Source: Acanthaster planci (Eukaryota; Echinodermata; Asteroidea; Valvatida; Acanthasteridae). Taken from it: a DNA stretch of 64,000 nt. The DNA is taken from the NCBI RefSeq assembly GCF_001949145.1, contig NW_019091446.1:45801-109800 (forward strand), in the 5' to 3' direction. Position 1 is the stretch's first letter, and every line of letters starts with the position of its first letter. The translations under genes and the position numbers were made by a program. Below, in pieces: positions 44,301-57,093 of this stretch. Under the pieces are notes generated by a model that was given only the letters and a program-made list of their open reading frames with translations, searched no databases and was not told the DNA's origin.

Positions 44301-45514
44301 CAGGGAATCAGGGCGAGTTCGATTTCCCCACTCCCTCAACACTATCTCAATAGTTTCCCACTCAGTCTTCAACGACCTGTGCTTACCTAAGCTTCTCGTC
44401 TCCATTTGCAGTGCTGACAGCAGCATATGACGTAAACGAAAACTCGCTAATTTATATTTCACAAAAATGTAATCAAATTTACAAATTCAAGATCCCTTTT
44501 CAGTGCGACAAGTCCCGGCTAAAACCTTTAGCAACATTCCTTTACCGACATTAAAGTCACAGATGGCAGTTTTAACAAAGCAAATTATTCGGTGGCACGT
44601 CGGTGAGTTTATACATCTTTACTCCAATTCCATCTCAGTGCCTAGATTTCATCATTGAACACCTGCTCAGGGAACAAACACCTTTGCAAAGTGAAAGCTC
44701 TTTGACTGATTTCACTTTGGACCTGTTTAAACTGAGGCTCATTTCATGACATTAATCAAGAAAAAAGACAGCGCAGCAAAACGTGAAGACAGTGACAAAT
44801 CTCGTTCAAATAACTCTTTTTTGTTTGTCAATTGAACCTTATACAACAGAAAACTCGTAAATGGCACTAATGACTGCTCCTACAGGCTCTAACAAAGACA
44901 GGAAAATGTGATTAACCGCATTAACCATCTGTGCCTGACTTTCGTTTGATGCTTATCTTGAGAAATCGACCCAAATCACACGTACACGACAACCAAACGG
45001 TATACTCTTTGCTGCTGTACTAATTTCTCCAAAAAACAGCTTTTGTGCAGTTTGTATTAATTTCGTTTAAAAAAGTTCAGTTGTGCAACTGGCGTCGAAA
45101 AAGATTGGGAGTGTGCTCCGACGCCCCCGTCTATATGCTGCAGTTCGTACGTCATCAAAATTGATTCCTCTCTGCTTCTCTGGCTAGAGGTCCTCGCTTT
45201 GACGTGGCAATTCCCTTGTATAACACGGGCCACGCGTGATTGTGATTGGTTTGCATTTGTTGCATTGTGATAGACACTTAGTTGTGATAGGTTCATACCG
45301 ATGACATCATGAAGGCAGTTCAATTCAGTTGGAGGAAGTTTTCCGCATTACAGTGTATGCCTTGTGGTGATTCGCGGGGATTGGTTACCCAAAAAGAGGA
45401 GTACTTGACTTTGAAGCAGGGGCTGGTTTAAAGATAACTGTAGGCCTTTGTCTTTTAAATAGATGTACCTCCAGGATCATTCTTCTCTGAAACACTGTGA
45501 AGTCATCTTCCAGC
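38370..45514. other. 7.1-kb stretch without a recognised gene
   Basis: No conserved domain could be read on either strand. Contents worth naming: palindrome-rich text with several tacatgtac repeats at 39750-39860, C tracts at 40316-40324, 42787-42796, 43402-43410 and 43472-43479, and two coding-like open segments on the plus strand at about 43172-43312 and 43520-43748 (see findings). A short TATA-like tttaaata lies at 45454, about 60 bp before the next gene's start. Confidence 0.45.
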
Positions 45515-47846
45515 ATGACATCGTTTAAGCACATTGCCATCCTTGCACTGATTGCGATCGGGGCTTTCGCCAACGACGCAGTTAACGACGATCCCATCCT
45601 TGAGAGGGAAGCAAAAGGATTGAAGGCACAAGGACTCTACCAGCAACAAGTCATCATCAACCCGCAGGATGATCCAGCGTGCTCTGGGACCGTCTGTAAC
45701 TACTCTAAAATTCAAGATATTGTTTTCGATGAAGTGAAGAGCGTCAAACTTGAACTAGGCCAGATAAAGGAATCAGTCTCAGAGCTAGTTGAGCTCCTGA
45801 AAAAAACGCCAGGCACGTTGTACTATAATGACTTTTCATTGTCAAGAATTGACCGAAATTCATTTCTTTAAGATGTTTTCCCTGATAAGCAAGGGATCCT
45901 CACCAGATTACTCTGGTCATCCATAACAGAGCAAATGCATTTCAACATATGTATGGCTTAAAATATCTTAAATTAAGTTTATTTCCATTCAGGTTGGATT
46001 GTAGGCATAACATCTATTCCTTGGAAGATTTTGTTAATTCATTTTTTTTTTAATTTTTACAATTTATGTTAATCTCTGTTTGCGCATTGAACCCGTCTTA
46101 TCCCTGCCACCTCTCCTCACCCTCCAGTTACCCCACCTACGTCTCCCAAAGACTGTTCTGAAGCTTTTACAAACGGTGCAACAGCCAGTGGTGTGTACAC
46201 GGTTCAACCTGAAGATGATGGCAGTCCGTTCGAGGTGTACTGCGATATGGAGACAGACGGTGGTGGATGGACCGTGAGTTCTGAGCAGTATGATTGGGTT
46301 TACGGGTTTGCAGTACCGGTTTTAGGCGCTCTTATCACTGAATATGCGAACGCTCATAGCATGCATCGGGGATTATTAGTAATGCTAATTTACTGGTAGC
46401 AAATATTTTGCAGTACCACTTATATTTGCAAGCCTCAGTCCTTTCCATTTGTAGTCCCCACCAATCGTGCCTGCCGCAGTTGTTGGGTAAATCATTCGTC
46501 GCTTCCAAGATTTTTTCCACAGCATTTTTGTTGAACTAAGAGAATGCTCTGAAATCGTTTTCTTGCGTTATCTAAAGGTGTTCCAGCGGCGTCAAGATGG
46601 TTCTGTTGACTTTTACCTTGGATGGGAGAGCTACCGCCAGGGGTTCGGTAATCTAGACGGTGAGTTCTGGCTTGGCAATGACAACTTGCATCGACTCACC
46701 GCTCAGGGTGATTACCGACTGCGTGTCGATCTTGAGGACTTCGAAAACAACACCAGATATGCAGTATACAACTCGTTCCGCGTCGCTAATGCGAGCACCA
46801 ACTACCAGTTGACGGTGGGAAACTATTCAGGGACGGCCGGTAGGTCATCGCTTTGATATCTCATAAAAACCTGCATTTGCAAGAGGTTGCAATGATAATA
46901 AATATTGAAATAACATAAAAGGAACTACCATTTCATCATTTCGTTTTCGAGTGGTGTTCTTGTCAATAAAATCAGTTGGCTTTGAGTTGGAGAACACTGA
47001 CATAATATCGACACTGCATAGGTCTACTCGGTGTTCTGCGGCAGTTGAGGAATAAATCATAAGTTTGCTTGGATATGATTCTAATCCATATTTCTCTGCT
47101 TGAGGCTGGCTCGAATCCAATGCTGTAGCGAATGGCGCAAGTACAGTAGTCAATGATGTGAAAAGGAGACTTTGAGACGCTGGTGGAAGTAGACATAACG
47201 GTCCTTTTCAAGGTATCGCGCATGCTCAGATCTTTTCACGCATGCTCAGGAATGAATAAAAGGACTGGTATGTCTGTCGTCACACACCGTATCAAAGTAT
47301 CCCATTGGCTTAGTGTCGGGGATGTTAATTATGCTTGGTTTTGCTAAGTTTTCAGTTTTGATTTTATGATTACGTGTATCTAAGAAAATGCATTTCGTAT
47401 ATTTTTTTAATTAGCGCACACGATTTTTTTGACATAAGAGGATTTTTAAATTCTCGGTCAAAGAGTAATCGAATTCATGTATTTTTATTATCTTTTTCAC
47501 CAACCATCACGAACGTTTTTCTGTGTTATATTTTTGACATAAAAGTTGCCTAGATGTTCTATCTGCATTCATAATGTCCCACCGGTACTCAATCATTTCA
47601 GGTGATTCACTGCTGTACCACAATAACCAAGCCTTTTCAACTCGGGACCGTGACAATGACTCTTCTTCCGGTAACTGTGCCACTGGTTATGCTGGCTCGT
47701 GGTGGTACAATGCCTGTTTCCGTTCAAACCTGAACGCCAATTATCTGCGTGGGCAAACGAGTGTGTACGGTAAAGGAGTAGTTTGGAGATCCTGGCGGGG
47801 ATATTACTACTCACTGAAACATAGTGAGATGAAAATAAAAGCATGA
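45515..47846 (+). CDS. Secreted fibrinogen-related (ficolin-like) protein, four exons
   Basis: Exons in phase: 45515-45812, 46128-46273, 46578-46839 and 47602-47846, 951 nt, 316 aa. The ATG at 45515 opens a signal peptide ([19 protein letters not shown]). Residues about 35-98 are helical and probably coiled coil ([20 protein letters not shown]) for oligomerisation, with an NYS sequon. Residues 107-316 form one fibrinogen C-terminal domain: [45 protein letters not shown], then the calcium site DRDND (251-255), NCA, WWYNACF and SNLNANYL, ending HSEMKIKA. All four domain cysteines are present, so a folded, calcium-binding, carbohydrate- or acetyl-group-recognising lectin is expected, probably in innate recognition. 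There is no collagen region. The exon 1/2 junction needs a GC donor (cag/gcacgt); it restores [10 protein letters not shown] in frame. Confidence 0.92.
45813..46127 (+). other. Intron 1 of the fibrinogen-related gene, apparent GC-AG intron
   Basis: 315 bp. No GT donor in exon 1 keeps the frame as well as cag/GCACGT, and the acceptor ccctccag joins a phase-1 codon to give Val. GC-AG introns are a known minor class with strong flanking consensus, as here. A long T run precedes the acceptor region. Confidence 0.6.
46840..47601 (+). other. Intron 3 of the fibrinogen-related gene
   Basis: 762 bp from gtaggt to atttcag. Nothing coding is recognised; the two minus-strand ORFs in it (46845-47223) are unsupported. 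The preceding intron 2 (46274-46577, gtgagt to tctaaag) is also empty. Confidence 0.6.
47834..47839 (+). terminator. AATAAA just before the stop codon of the fibrinogen-related gene
   Basis: AATAAA lies within the coding codons for Lys-Ile-Lys, ending 4 bp before the TGA at 47844. If used, cleavage about 20 bp later would leave an extremely short 3' UTR. A conventional signal is also present at 48045. Confidence 0.35.
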
Positions 47847-50800
47847 ATCCAGCTTTTATTGCCAGTGGGTAGCGAGTGCAGGTCCTCTTGTTAATAATCA
47901 GCCACCACAGAATCAACCCATAGACCATCGTTATCTCTATAGACCCAAAAGTCAGAACAATAAGATATTACTGATATTGACGTGTAAGATTTACATTTTC
48001 TGTTTCTGGGAAGCTGGACTCGGTTAAGAGTGAATCCTTCATTCAATAAAGCACATCCCTGTCCGTCTCCCGTGGCATTATACGAGTGTGATAACCACGG
48101 AGGAATAAACCAAACCGTAAGCTGTTTTTCCTCATGTTTCAAGTTCAATTTAAACACTGTCAGGAGCTAGGCCTACCTCATTTGTTTTTCGCTGTTATGG
48201 TAGAGGGGCACTTTTAGGTAATAATGAATTAAGTATGTTCTTTTGAGTAAGGTGAGAATGGTTTCATTTAAGGGTTGTGGGTGTGCAAATATTTTACAGC
48301 AGAATATACCCGTGTTACTCGGAAAAAATAGTTTCGAAACCATCAGATCACCCATTTCTAGCATTTGAGAACATCATTATAACATGATTATAAGCATTTC
48401 ATAGATTGCTCATCATCCGTCGGTCGATCCGTCTCTTGCATGATCGAACCGTTGTTGATACTAATTAGGCGGTTGGTTAAATATAATTATGCTCGATTAG
48501 CACAGGTCCATGTTTTGGAACGGTTACAGTGGTAATACATGTATCTGTTTTGCTTGTTTTTCATATTCATTTTCAATTTCATAATTGTTGGTGGAGACAC
48601 ACTGACACACGCTACTCGATTATTTCTCGCTTCTTTCATTTGAAAACTTAAATTGGTAACAAGTCTGCTTTCGCTCCATCAATTCATAAGAAACCGAGCA
48701 GATCCGGTGGCGGATATAATATTATGCTTTACAGTGTAGGCAAATAGCACGGATGCAGAAGATAAGATCAGCAAGTGACAATCATTTTACTGTAGTCTTT
48801 AGGTCACGTGACATCAGTCTTCAAAATAAGTTCAACTTCAATTAAAAAAATAGAAGTCTGCAAACTGGTTTGCGGTGTTTGACTTTACTTGGAGTATTTT
48901 AAAATTTCCATTCTCCTTTCAAATTAGAAGCGTACATGTACTTCAGATGAACGGTCGTTGTCTATAATAATCATAACGGAATAAGGCTTCAGAAAGACCC
49001 TTCGAAGCAGTTTTTGTCGTCATGTCTTGTTCAACCAGTAAAAAGGGTTATCCAAAAATTCATAGAAAGATTGTGTCTTAAACTGGAAAGAGCAGTTGAT
49101 AATTATTTGTTATGAAAGCAATTTTTAGTTTAAGCTGCAAAGTGATGAAAGGTTTGCCAGCAAACCGTTGTCCAGTGAACAGTTTTTCCCCTCGCTAATG
49201 AGGTCTGCATCACCAACGTCCAGTGTTGAGCAATGCAGCAGAATCAAACGGTCCTCACACAATGCATCGGCTTCGGCCATAGGCCTTAAGCTGGACCAAA
49301 ACAGGGCCCTATTTTCTTAGCAACGGAAGATCCTTTGGTCGGAACTAAATTTAGCTGGTTCACGAACGACTAGGAAATGAACGCGTCACTGTCTCATCGC
49401 TACCAACAAATTGAACGCTCCCGACCACCAACGCGGCTCTTTTTAACCGATGAGGAGGTGCTTCTGCTCGAGGCGGATAATAAATGTCATGCACGTAAAC
49501 CGTCAGTCAAAAGCTGACCCAAAATACGCAATGGCCAAAAACAGGCAAATTTGGCAAGGCACATTTTCAAAGTTATTTTATTCTTATAGGCCTACTGTCT
49601 ATTATTGTTCATTTGGATTTCCCAAGACGGCTAATAAGCAAATTATGAGCAGAGTGAAATATGGTAACTTAAACTAAAATCCATTATGGCCAAATGGAAT
49701 TTGAATGAAATTCGTAATTTATAAATATGTGCTTCATGTCATTCATTCATCGTTATGATCCTAGATCCAAACTCTGTCCTGTCTTTGATTATGTCAAATA
49801 TTTAAATATGTTCTCTCGACAGCCTAAGGGGTATTGCTTACTGACGGTCTACCCCGGAGGGCCCCCAAAAGTATGAAACGTATAGGAGACACAAACATTA
49901 GATCCCGTTAAATCCCCTTCTGACATCTAACTCTTTCACTTCCTGGGTCATCTTTGCAGTCAACAGCGACAGTAATGAAACAGACCAGGACCGTGGATGG
50001 AAGCATCTTGATTTGTTTATGTTCTTCGCTTGAACAAAGATCAATTCATTTAACTTTGTCACAGTCCCGTCAACTTTTAATTCAGGAAGTGAAATGCAAA
50101 AAAGCCCGACCGGGCACTACATTCCACCTTTTTTATTGGTAACATCGCCATCAATTATAAAAGCCTGGAATAATGTCGTTTCTTATTTCACATTTTGGAC
50201 AGAAGTATGTTGTAACTTGTATATCGACTGGCATAATTCAGTCGCGTATAATATTGTACGACCATCCTCAAAGACCAGTGAGGGCCCTTCTGGTTACGGT
50301 CCGTTGAGACGCCTGTATACGTAGGCCTACTCAAATAACCTCAATGCAAGTCCAGGTGAACCAAAAAAAACTACAGAGAATTTTTTAAGCATCTTGACAC
50401 TGGTTATTTGACACCAAAAATAATCCATAAGGCAATACACGTACGCTATACATGTAAATGCTTTCTCATAAAACAAGTTCACACCTCAGAAAAGCAAAAA
50501 TCCTCCGGAAAATTCTCTGGAAGCTGTGGCCAAAATGAAAGCTAAACTGCGACAGTTTATGGCTGTTGTGTTGTTATTATTAAAAAAATCTTTTAAGTAA
50601 ACATTTATTACGTCATTAAATTTGGGTGCAGAACTTTTAGAGTTCCAATGAATTATTTTATTCACACCGTCGTGGGTTAACACTGACTGCTGGCATACAA
50701 CAAATCCTATTTACTGTGAGATACACGAGGTGAAAGAGATCAGGACAAGTCGCAGGTTTGTTTGATAGGTATAATACAAAGACTGACATGGCTACTGCTT

Positions 50801-52823
50801 TCATCCATTAATTAAATATTGTTGTCGAGAGAAATAAGCCTGTGTAACAGTAATTATAATTGGCATTATTACATCAGGTAGTTCGAAAAGGTCCTCTGAT
50901 GACATTCAGTCGGAATCTTTAGCAAATAATTGAACTTTCTTATTGTAGCAAAGTATACGGAGTTTCACCATAATTAAACTACCAATTAACTGATCTAACG
51001 AGTTTCACGATTGCTAAAGTATGCAAAGTAAATAACTCACGAATTCATGAATGGAGTCCACAGACGTCCACTGGCCCCAAACCTTTGAAAAGAGAGTGAA
51101 CGCGGTATCATAGGGATGTGTCGACATAGAATGAAAATGAAATCAGACTGAAGACCGGACGATGCTTTCATAGCATGTTATTAGCAGCATTCATTCAACT
51201 CCATTTTGTTCGTTATAGGGTGTGCATCGGAATAGGGGACCATTTGCCCGACTCCTGTCGGGTAGCGGTTAAAATCTCAGGCACTCTACTACAAAAAAAA
51301 ATCAGTTGAAACACTGGAAATTAAGTTTTTTTTAATTTGCTGTTAAATATAAACCAAGCTTCTCGTGTTGGAATGGTAAATTGATATTACGTGCAAAGGT
51401 TATTGGTTAGCTTTATGCGTGAAACATTAGATTAGGTCCCCCCAAAAGTCTCGGGTTTCTAGTCAGGGGCTGGCTCCAAAAGTGGTGAGGCGACGCGTTC
51501 TTCTCTCCTCACTTTTTCCCCTACAAATGATGTGCTTGTACGTACGTGTACGCCCCGCCGGATGCAATGCGCGATATGGGGCCGATGGGTACCCCCCCCC
51601 CACACACTCACATGTAAATATAAACACTCTAGACTATTGTTACCCAACACATCTCCCCTCCCGATGAGGTCTGTAAAGAATTCCTGAGATTCCGATCAAA
51701 CAATGACCAACACAAAGGCGCGGGGGGGGGGTTCTCTCCGCCCCATATCTTGCATCATATATGGACCGCCGCTATCAACACTGATATAGACTGGCCCGCT
51801 CACTGTTACTGTTCAAAAGCGTTTCAGCTTGTAGATGTACAGGACATAAGACTATCTCATCTCGTTTGTCTGGTTCCCGGATGTGCGGCAGTGTCCGAAT
51901 CAATTGGCTACGGCCGGTAGTTACGCAGGAGTCTACGGCAGTGGCCGCCGCCAGTTCCCATAAAATGGTGTGTAATTTCCAACCGTAGCCAAATGAAAAG
52001 CGCAGCAGCCGGCTTCCAGTCGATCAAGCAAGTTTGGCAGCTTTTAACAATCAAAACACTTTTTATTTTGTTGACAGGGAAGATCTACAGCGACGCACGT
52101 GCTAACCTGAAAGCGGAGACTTTTTGGCCTTAGTGGCGTAGCATTTCATTTCATTCGTGTCATTTATTGTTTTGCAGGTAACAATAAGATAACAGTGGGT
52201 AGAAAAAAGGAAATACTCCTAGATGAAGAAACAAAACAGGATTAGGACACAAAAACAGGACAGAAACACAGCATGAAGTCGTTCCCTTGCAGCATTGCTG
52301 AAGAGACAATGCTGAATCACTGTTGAATAGCTCTCCAAAAACAGATCAGTGTAAACTAATTAACTAAACTACTATAGCACTAAGAGAAGTCACAAACCCG
52401 AATTTAAAAAAAAAATCCCCATAAAAATAGCAAGATGGGATATTTCGCAAAAGACTTAAAACGACTCTTTGAAAAAAGAAAGGCAAATGTAACTCATCTC
52501 ATCCGTACAAAGAAATACAAGCAAGACATGTATCAACCCACTGATCTATGTCGGGTCTGGAGTCAGCCAATGAATCAACGTGCAGTTAGCAACCCACTCC
52601 CCATCCAGCATGAGAAAAAATTAACATTTAACTGGAAGAAAACATTATAGCTCCATCTCATCCATACAAAAGACCCCTATTTTACACCTATAGAGCCATC
52701 CAGTGTACTTCAACATGGTAATAAATGTGTTAGAATTAAAAAATCCAACTTGGGTGACATTTCTTGTAACGTACCCAGGGGCCAGGTGCAGACATGTTTT
52801 CAAGGGTCAACGAAAGTCGATGA
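47847..52823. other. 5-kb intergenic stretch without a firm gene
   Basis: No conserved domain is read. A possible terminal exon follows the acceptor catctttgcag at 49959: it reads NSDSNETDQDRGWKHLDLFM and stops three residues later, but no partner exons were identified. Homopolymer C or G tracts occur at 51590-51600 and 51722-51731. Confidence 0.4.
48045..48050 (+). terminator. Polyadenylation signal of the fibrinogen-related gene
   Basis: AATAAA about 200 bp after the stop codon gives a normal-length 3' UTR. Confidence 0.45.
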
Positions 52824-53187
52824 ATAAGCCATTTGCGAGTTAAATTTGAATAAAATCTAGTGCACTGAGTTATCGGACGGTACATAAACATAACAATTTG
52901 AATTCCCGAGACGAAAGACACTATCGCTATACCTCGTGATTCAGGGCAAGCCTTCGCATAGCGACCACCATCTCTGGAATGGACTGGTTCATTTGTGCCC
53001 TTCTCATCCATTGAGAACAGTGTATTGTTGCAAGGCGTCTCTTATGTAACTAAGCAAAAGCTTGCACCAAATCACTAGTTATAGCAATAGTGGTTTTAGT
53101 GAGGAGACTTCAAGTTGTTATGTTCACATGAATTTAAAGAACTCAGTGTACCAGATTTGGGTCAAAGTTAACTTGCAAAAGGCTTAT
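52824..53187. mobile_element. Fold-back MITE-like element, copy 2
   Basis: This copy of 364 bp shares the ends ATAAGCC and GGCTTAT and the two-armed structure with the element at 6277-6634: gcactgagtt and catgaattt..gaactcagtgta in the outer arms, gtgattcagggcaagc and gcttgcaccaaatcac in the inner arms, and the central tgg tggttgct/gaccaccatctct text. The two copies differ by many substitutions, so neither is recent. Confidence 0.8.
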
Positions 53188-55047
53188 TGCTGGGGGCTAC
53201 TGGGCATGCACCTCCGATGGGGGAGGAGCAACCCCTGTATACCGCCCCCTTCCGTAGCTATACGACACATAAAATGCACTTCTCGGATAAGTGGGGTTTC
53301 TTTTTCGGGTCCCCAGATTTCGGGTCCCAATTAAATTCAATATGGTTTAACTTCCGTGCTATTTGTACCCGTAAATGTATACACTACTGCTGTTCCACTG
53401 TTGTTTGTTGTGAAGTTTTGAGATTTAAATGACTTGGCTTTTAATTTACAGCCATCCAGTGTAAACGTAAGGCATATTAAAGTACATGTACAAAGAAAAG
53501 GTCGTAATAATGTATCACTATGTCGCCAAGCCTGTAAAATGAATTGACACTTTGAGCTTAAAACATAACTTGTTCTGATTAGTCACAAATGCAAATCTAC
53601 GGGTCGGCAAGTTTGACGAGCACATCTGGTATTTAACTTGTGTTAAAGGTGTAACTTCTAATCTCAATTCTCTTAAAAAATACTCGTTTATGCAAAACCT
53701 TTCATTCAGTCTCCATGTAGAAAATCTGTCGTATGTCTAAAACGTAAAGCCTCAGCGAAGCACAGGCTATAGGCACGCATATCAGGCTAATTGGATTTCT
53801 GACACCAATTTGAATTATTGCTAACGCATTTTTTCTAAAAAACACAGCAAATCATCATGCAGACTTCTCAATTGACATTCTGGGAGAGAGAAGTGCCCTT
53901 ATAAAAAAAAATACTATGAAATCAAAATAGAGAAAAGGGAAAGGACACATTTCCATTCACCTATTCATTCTATTTAAATGATAAATTAAAGTATAAAGTT
54001 CAAACAGCAAAAGTGAAAATGGAACAAAAACAGGTTTTCCAGTTGATCTAACACTAGAGTTTATGGAGGGATACTATACTTTCGATCCCATAACACCGCT
54101 GGACTAAGTATTGGCTTGCTGGTCTTTTGTGAAGATTGGCAAAGTATATTATCCTTGTCTCTTAAACTCAGACTGTGAATTCAAAAGGCATTAAGTGCGA
54201 CTAATGAATAAGCCATTCTTGAATATACACCCCGGATTTCTAGCTTGGGGGCTGAGGTAATAAAATAAAGTGACAATACTGCGAACGCATTTTCTGTTTA
54301 TGGCTGACTAGTATACGTGTACGTCTGGCACTTTAATCCTCATGCACATCGAACGAGTGCTCGTCTAAAGGGTGCTGGGGACGAAACCCTTTACCCTCGA
54401 ACTCACACCTTGAGCCATCCTTTTCCAGTCATTATTGTGGATTTTGCCTGTGAATGGTAATACGTGTGCCCATACGATTTGCTTCCCATGAACGTTGTCA
54501 TTCCATTGTGGCGCTTCGTGTACCTATCGGCGTTTAGCAATCTGACACTTTTAACAAATGTATTAAATTTTTAAATCCAATTTGGCAGTCTCCACTGCAA
54601 AAGCCCCATATGCGGGTAGACTTTGAAACAGATCCATAACAACGAATGCTTGTTAAAGGCTTAACTCTTTTCAATCCAAGCAACTTTCACCTAATGGACT
54701 AAATCTAAAGAAGTGGAATAAATTTAAAGAAATAAAATACCATGTATCTTCAGGGCTTGAACGACTAACAAGATGAGAATTCTTTCACAAAATGGCAAAT
54801 TACTGTTTGAATCTTGCACTTGATTATTTGATCAAAATTCCACAAAATGGAGCAAAACCTGATGAGCGATAACATTTGGCAATTCACAACTTTCAGGTCA
54901 AAATTCCAGAGAAATTTCCCCCTTGATATAAGCGTGTGAACATTACCGATAAAACCCAACGATGGTGTGCAACAATAAATGATATTTACCTCAGATGAGC
55001 CTCTTAAGGTTGGGATTGTGGGAGAAATCTGCGTGCGTCCCTTTGTA
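53188..55047. other. Intergenic stretch without a recognised gene
   Basis: Only short chance ORFs are seen. If the minus-strand exon described next is real, its 3' UTR lies here; no minus-strand AATAAA was found close by. Confidence 0.4.
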
Positions 55048-55301
55048 TCAGACGCAGGTCTCATCTGTTTCCGACTCAGGTGTTTTTTGCTTCGCTGGGG
55101 TGGAGTCCTCAGCGACATCTGCGTCCGGTTTCGACGGAGCTCTAAGCTGCTCCACTAGGTTCTCTTCAGACTCCGTCATGACAGGAATGGGGGCGACCTG
55201 TGCGGTCTCCATTTCAGTCGTTGTACTTTTGAGGTAAGCCGACTCCTTGTGCGCCTTTAGGGTGTCGTCTTCATGTAGACTTTCCTTGGTATTCACGACT
55301 T
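55048..55301 (-). CDS. Possible terminal exon of an unidentified minus-strand gene
   Basis: On the minus strand, an acceptor-like tttcactcaaag is followed by an 83-codon open frame rich in Glu, Thr, Lys and Pro: EVVNTKESLHEDDTLKAH at the start, then TTEMETAQVAPIPVM, and an end TPESETDETCV followed by TGA. Composition is that of a disordered acidic tail rather than random AT-rich translation. The last residues, Glu-Thr-Cys-Val, fit a class I PDZ-binding motif (Thr at -2, Val at 0). I found no convincing upstream exons, and a chance ORF cannot be excluded. Confidence 0.35.
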
Positions 55302-57093
55302 CTTTGAGTGAAACAAACACAATATGACAATAACAAAAGTTTATTGACGGTTTTAAAAGGGACGCTAGAATTATTACGGGCCAAAAGAGAATAAACCTGT
55401 TGGCATTCCCAATACGCCTTAACATTGTGTGACAAGCGAACCACGGATTTATGCACGAGCCTATGAGAAAAGTGAAACTTGTCAGGTATTGTTTCTTTCC
55501 TTGGGAACTTTCTTTAGCAACTTGCTCATCAAGTCACAAAATTAATGCAAAGTCTACAAACCAAAATATTAACAAAATAAAAGCGCATAAAAAAGAAAAA
55601 TACCTCAAAAGATCTTTTTGAAATCACCTTTAATACCAATGGAGGCTGATCAATGCTTTGCTTGTCCACTTTGCACATCCCAGATTTGCGCTTCGTATGC
55701 GCTCTTGTTTATCGTCCATTACCAGGAACAAATGCTGCTTCCGAAAGGTTTATTGAGGTCACAGAATGAAATATGTACTGAAAACTCCATGGTAACAGGG
55801 AGTGCATCTCAGCACTTTCACATTCAACCGTAGCACTACGGTTGCGACCACTGCAAATGACGGCTGTGGGTTCCGACAACGATTGGTTTCGAGTTGATAA
55901 ACCGAACTGAACTGGTGAATCATTGTATTCCCCCCAAAATACTTTTTTCCATTTTAAACGATCACAATAGTGATGCACAGCCTATATAGGAAAAGATTCA
56001 AACATTTGAGATGGAGTACGGTCTGCGATTTACGACCCAATGCACCGACCCGGGCTACACTTAGGTAACACGGGTCATCGGTGGAAAGTTGTCGGCCGGT
56101 GTTCCTGGTGAAGTTGGCCTGTTGTCCGGAGATATTCGAAGGGCCCGTCCACTAGAGGACTGGGAGTAGTCCAGGTCGGGATGGACAAAGAGGGTGGGTT
56201 AACAAGGAATTTTATAGCATTTCGTTCAAACTGTGGTAAATTCCTTTTGTGTGACGCTGTTTCTTGTGTAATGTATATAATCTAAATGCCTGTAATTTTT
56301 GTATTTCAATACAAAGACCATAATTTACGGACGTAACAAATGCCAATTGTCACGAGACGAATTAATTTAATCCATTGGTGATATTTACAAATCGATATAG
56401 AAACCAGAGCTCGCCCAATGTTGAGAGACGAAATTAAAGTAGTTTTGGAGAAAACCCTATTCCAAGCCAAAGCCACAAACTTGTGAATGGGTATTTGAAT
56501 AGAGTAATGATGTTTCACAAGAAACTATCAACGTCAAAGGATTTTGTAAATGCTTAAAGTTTAGGATAGCGGAGATTTTTTCAAGTGCGCCACATGGAAC
56601 ACTCAGATGAATTCGACCCTAATTTCCAGACACCGACAGCTTTGATTTCGAACAAAATTTCATGACACTGAAATTGTTTACAAAGGTTTAACACCATGTA
56701 TCATGAAGGTTATTGTACAAGGTTTTAACCGAATGAGGTTTAAATTTTTCAAGAAAGAGGTTGGGCAAAAACGCTGTGTGAGGAAAGTCCCGTGAACGTC
56801 CAAGTGAAAGGCGCCACGTTTAATACGGGACTCGAATACCTTACACGTGTACATGTAAATTTCCTAGCTCTGTGGTTTAGACGACGCGTCGCGACGGCGC
56901 CAAGCAGATATACGGAGGTGGTGGCGCCCTTTCTCTCAAACTGCAACTTCCTGTTATCTTCCTTCATAGTCATACTGCATGCAGTGCGTGTATCTTTCTC
57001 CGGTCCAACGATCTGGCTATAATCATGGAGGAATAAAACACCTCCTCTGTGTCCTCCATGCTTTAATTTGCTACACACTGAAAAACCTAGGCA
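55302..57093. other. Region upstream of the Harbinger-derived gene
   Basis: No gene is recognised. The last 350 bp are CpG-rich compared with the surroundings (gacgcgtcgcgacggcgcc near 56881), as expected of a promoter region for the gene starting at 57094. No TATA box stands out. Confidence 0.35.

Noticed and set aside
45497-45871. Start at 45497 for the fibrinogen-related gene
   Set aside because: That codon is GTG; the first ATG in frame is 45515 and directly opens the signal peptide. The ORF end at 45871 is intronic.
47593-47928. 111-codon minus-strand ORF
   Set aside because: Antisense shadow of the last fibrinogen-domain exon.
54995-55237. Plus-strand 80-codon ORF
   Set aside because: Antisense shadow of the better minus-strand candidate exon.
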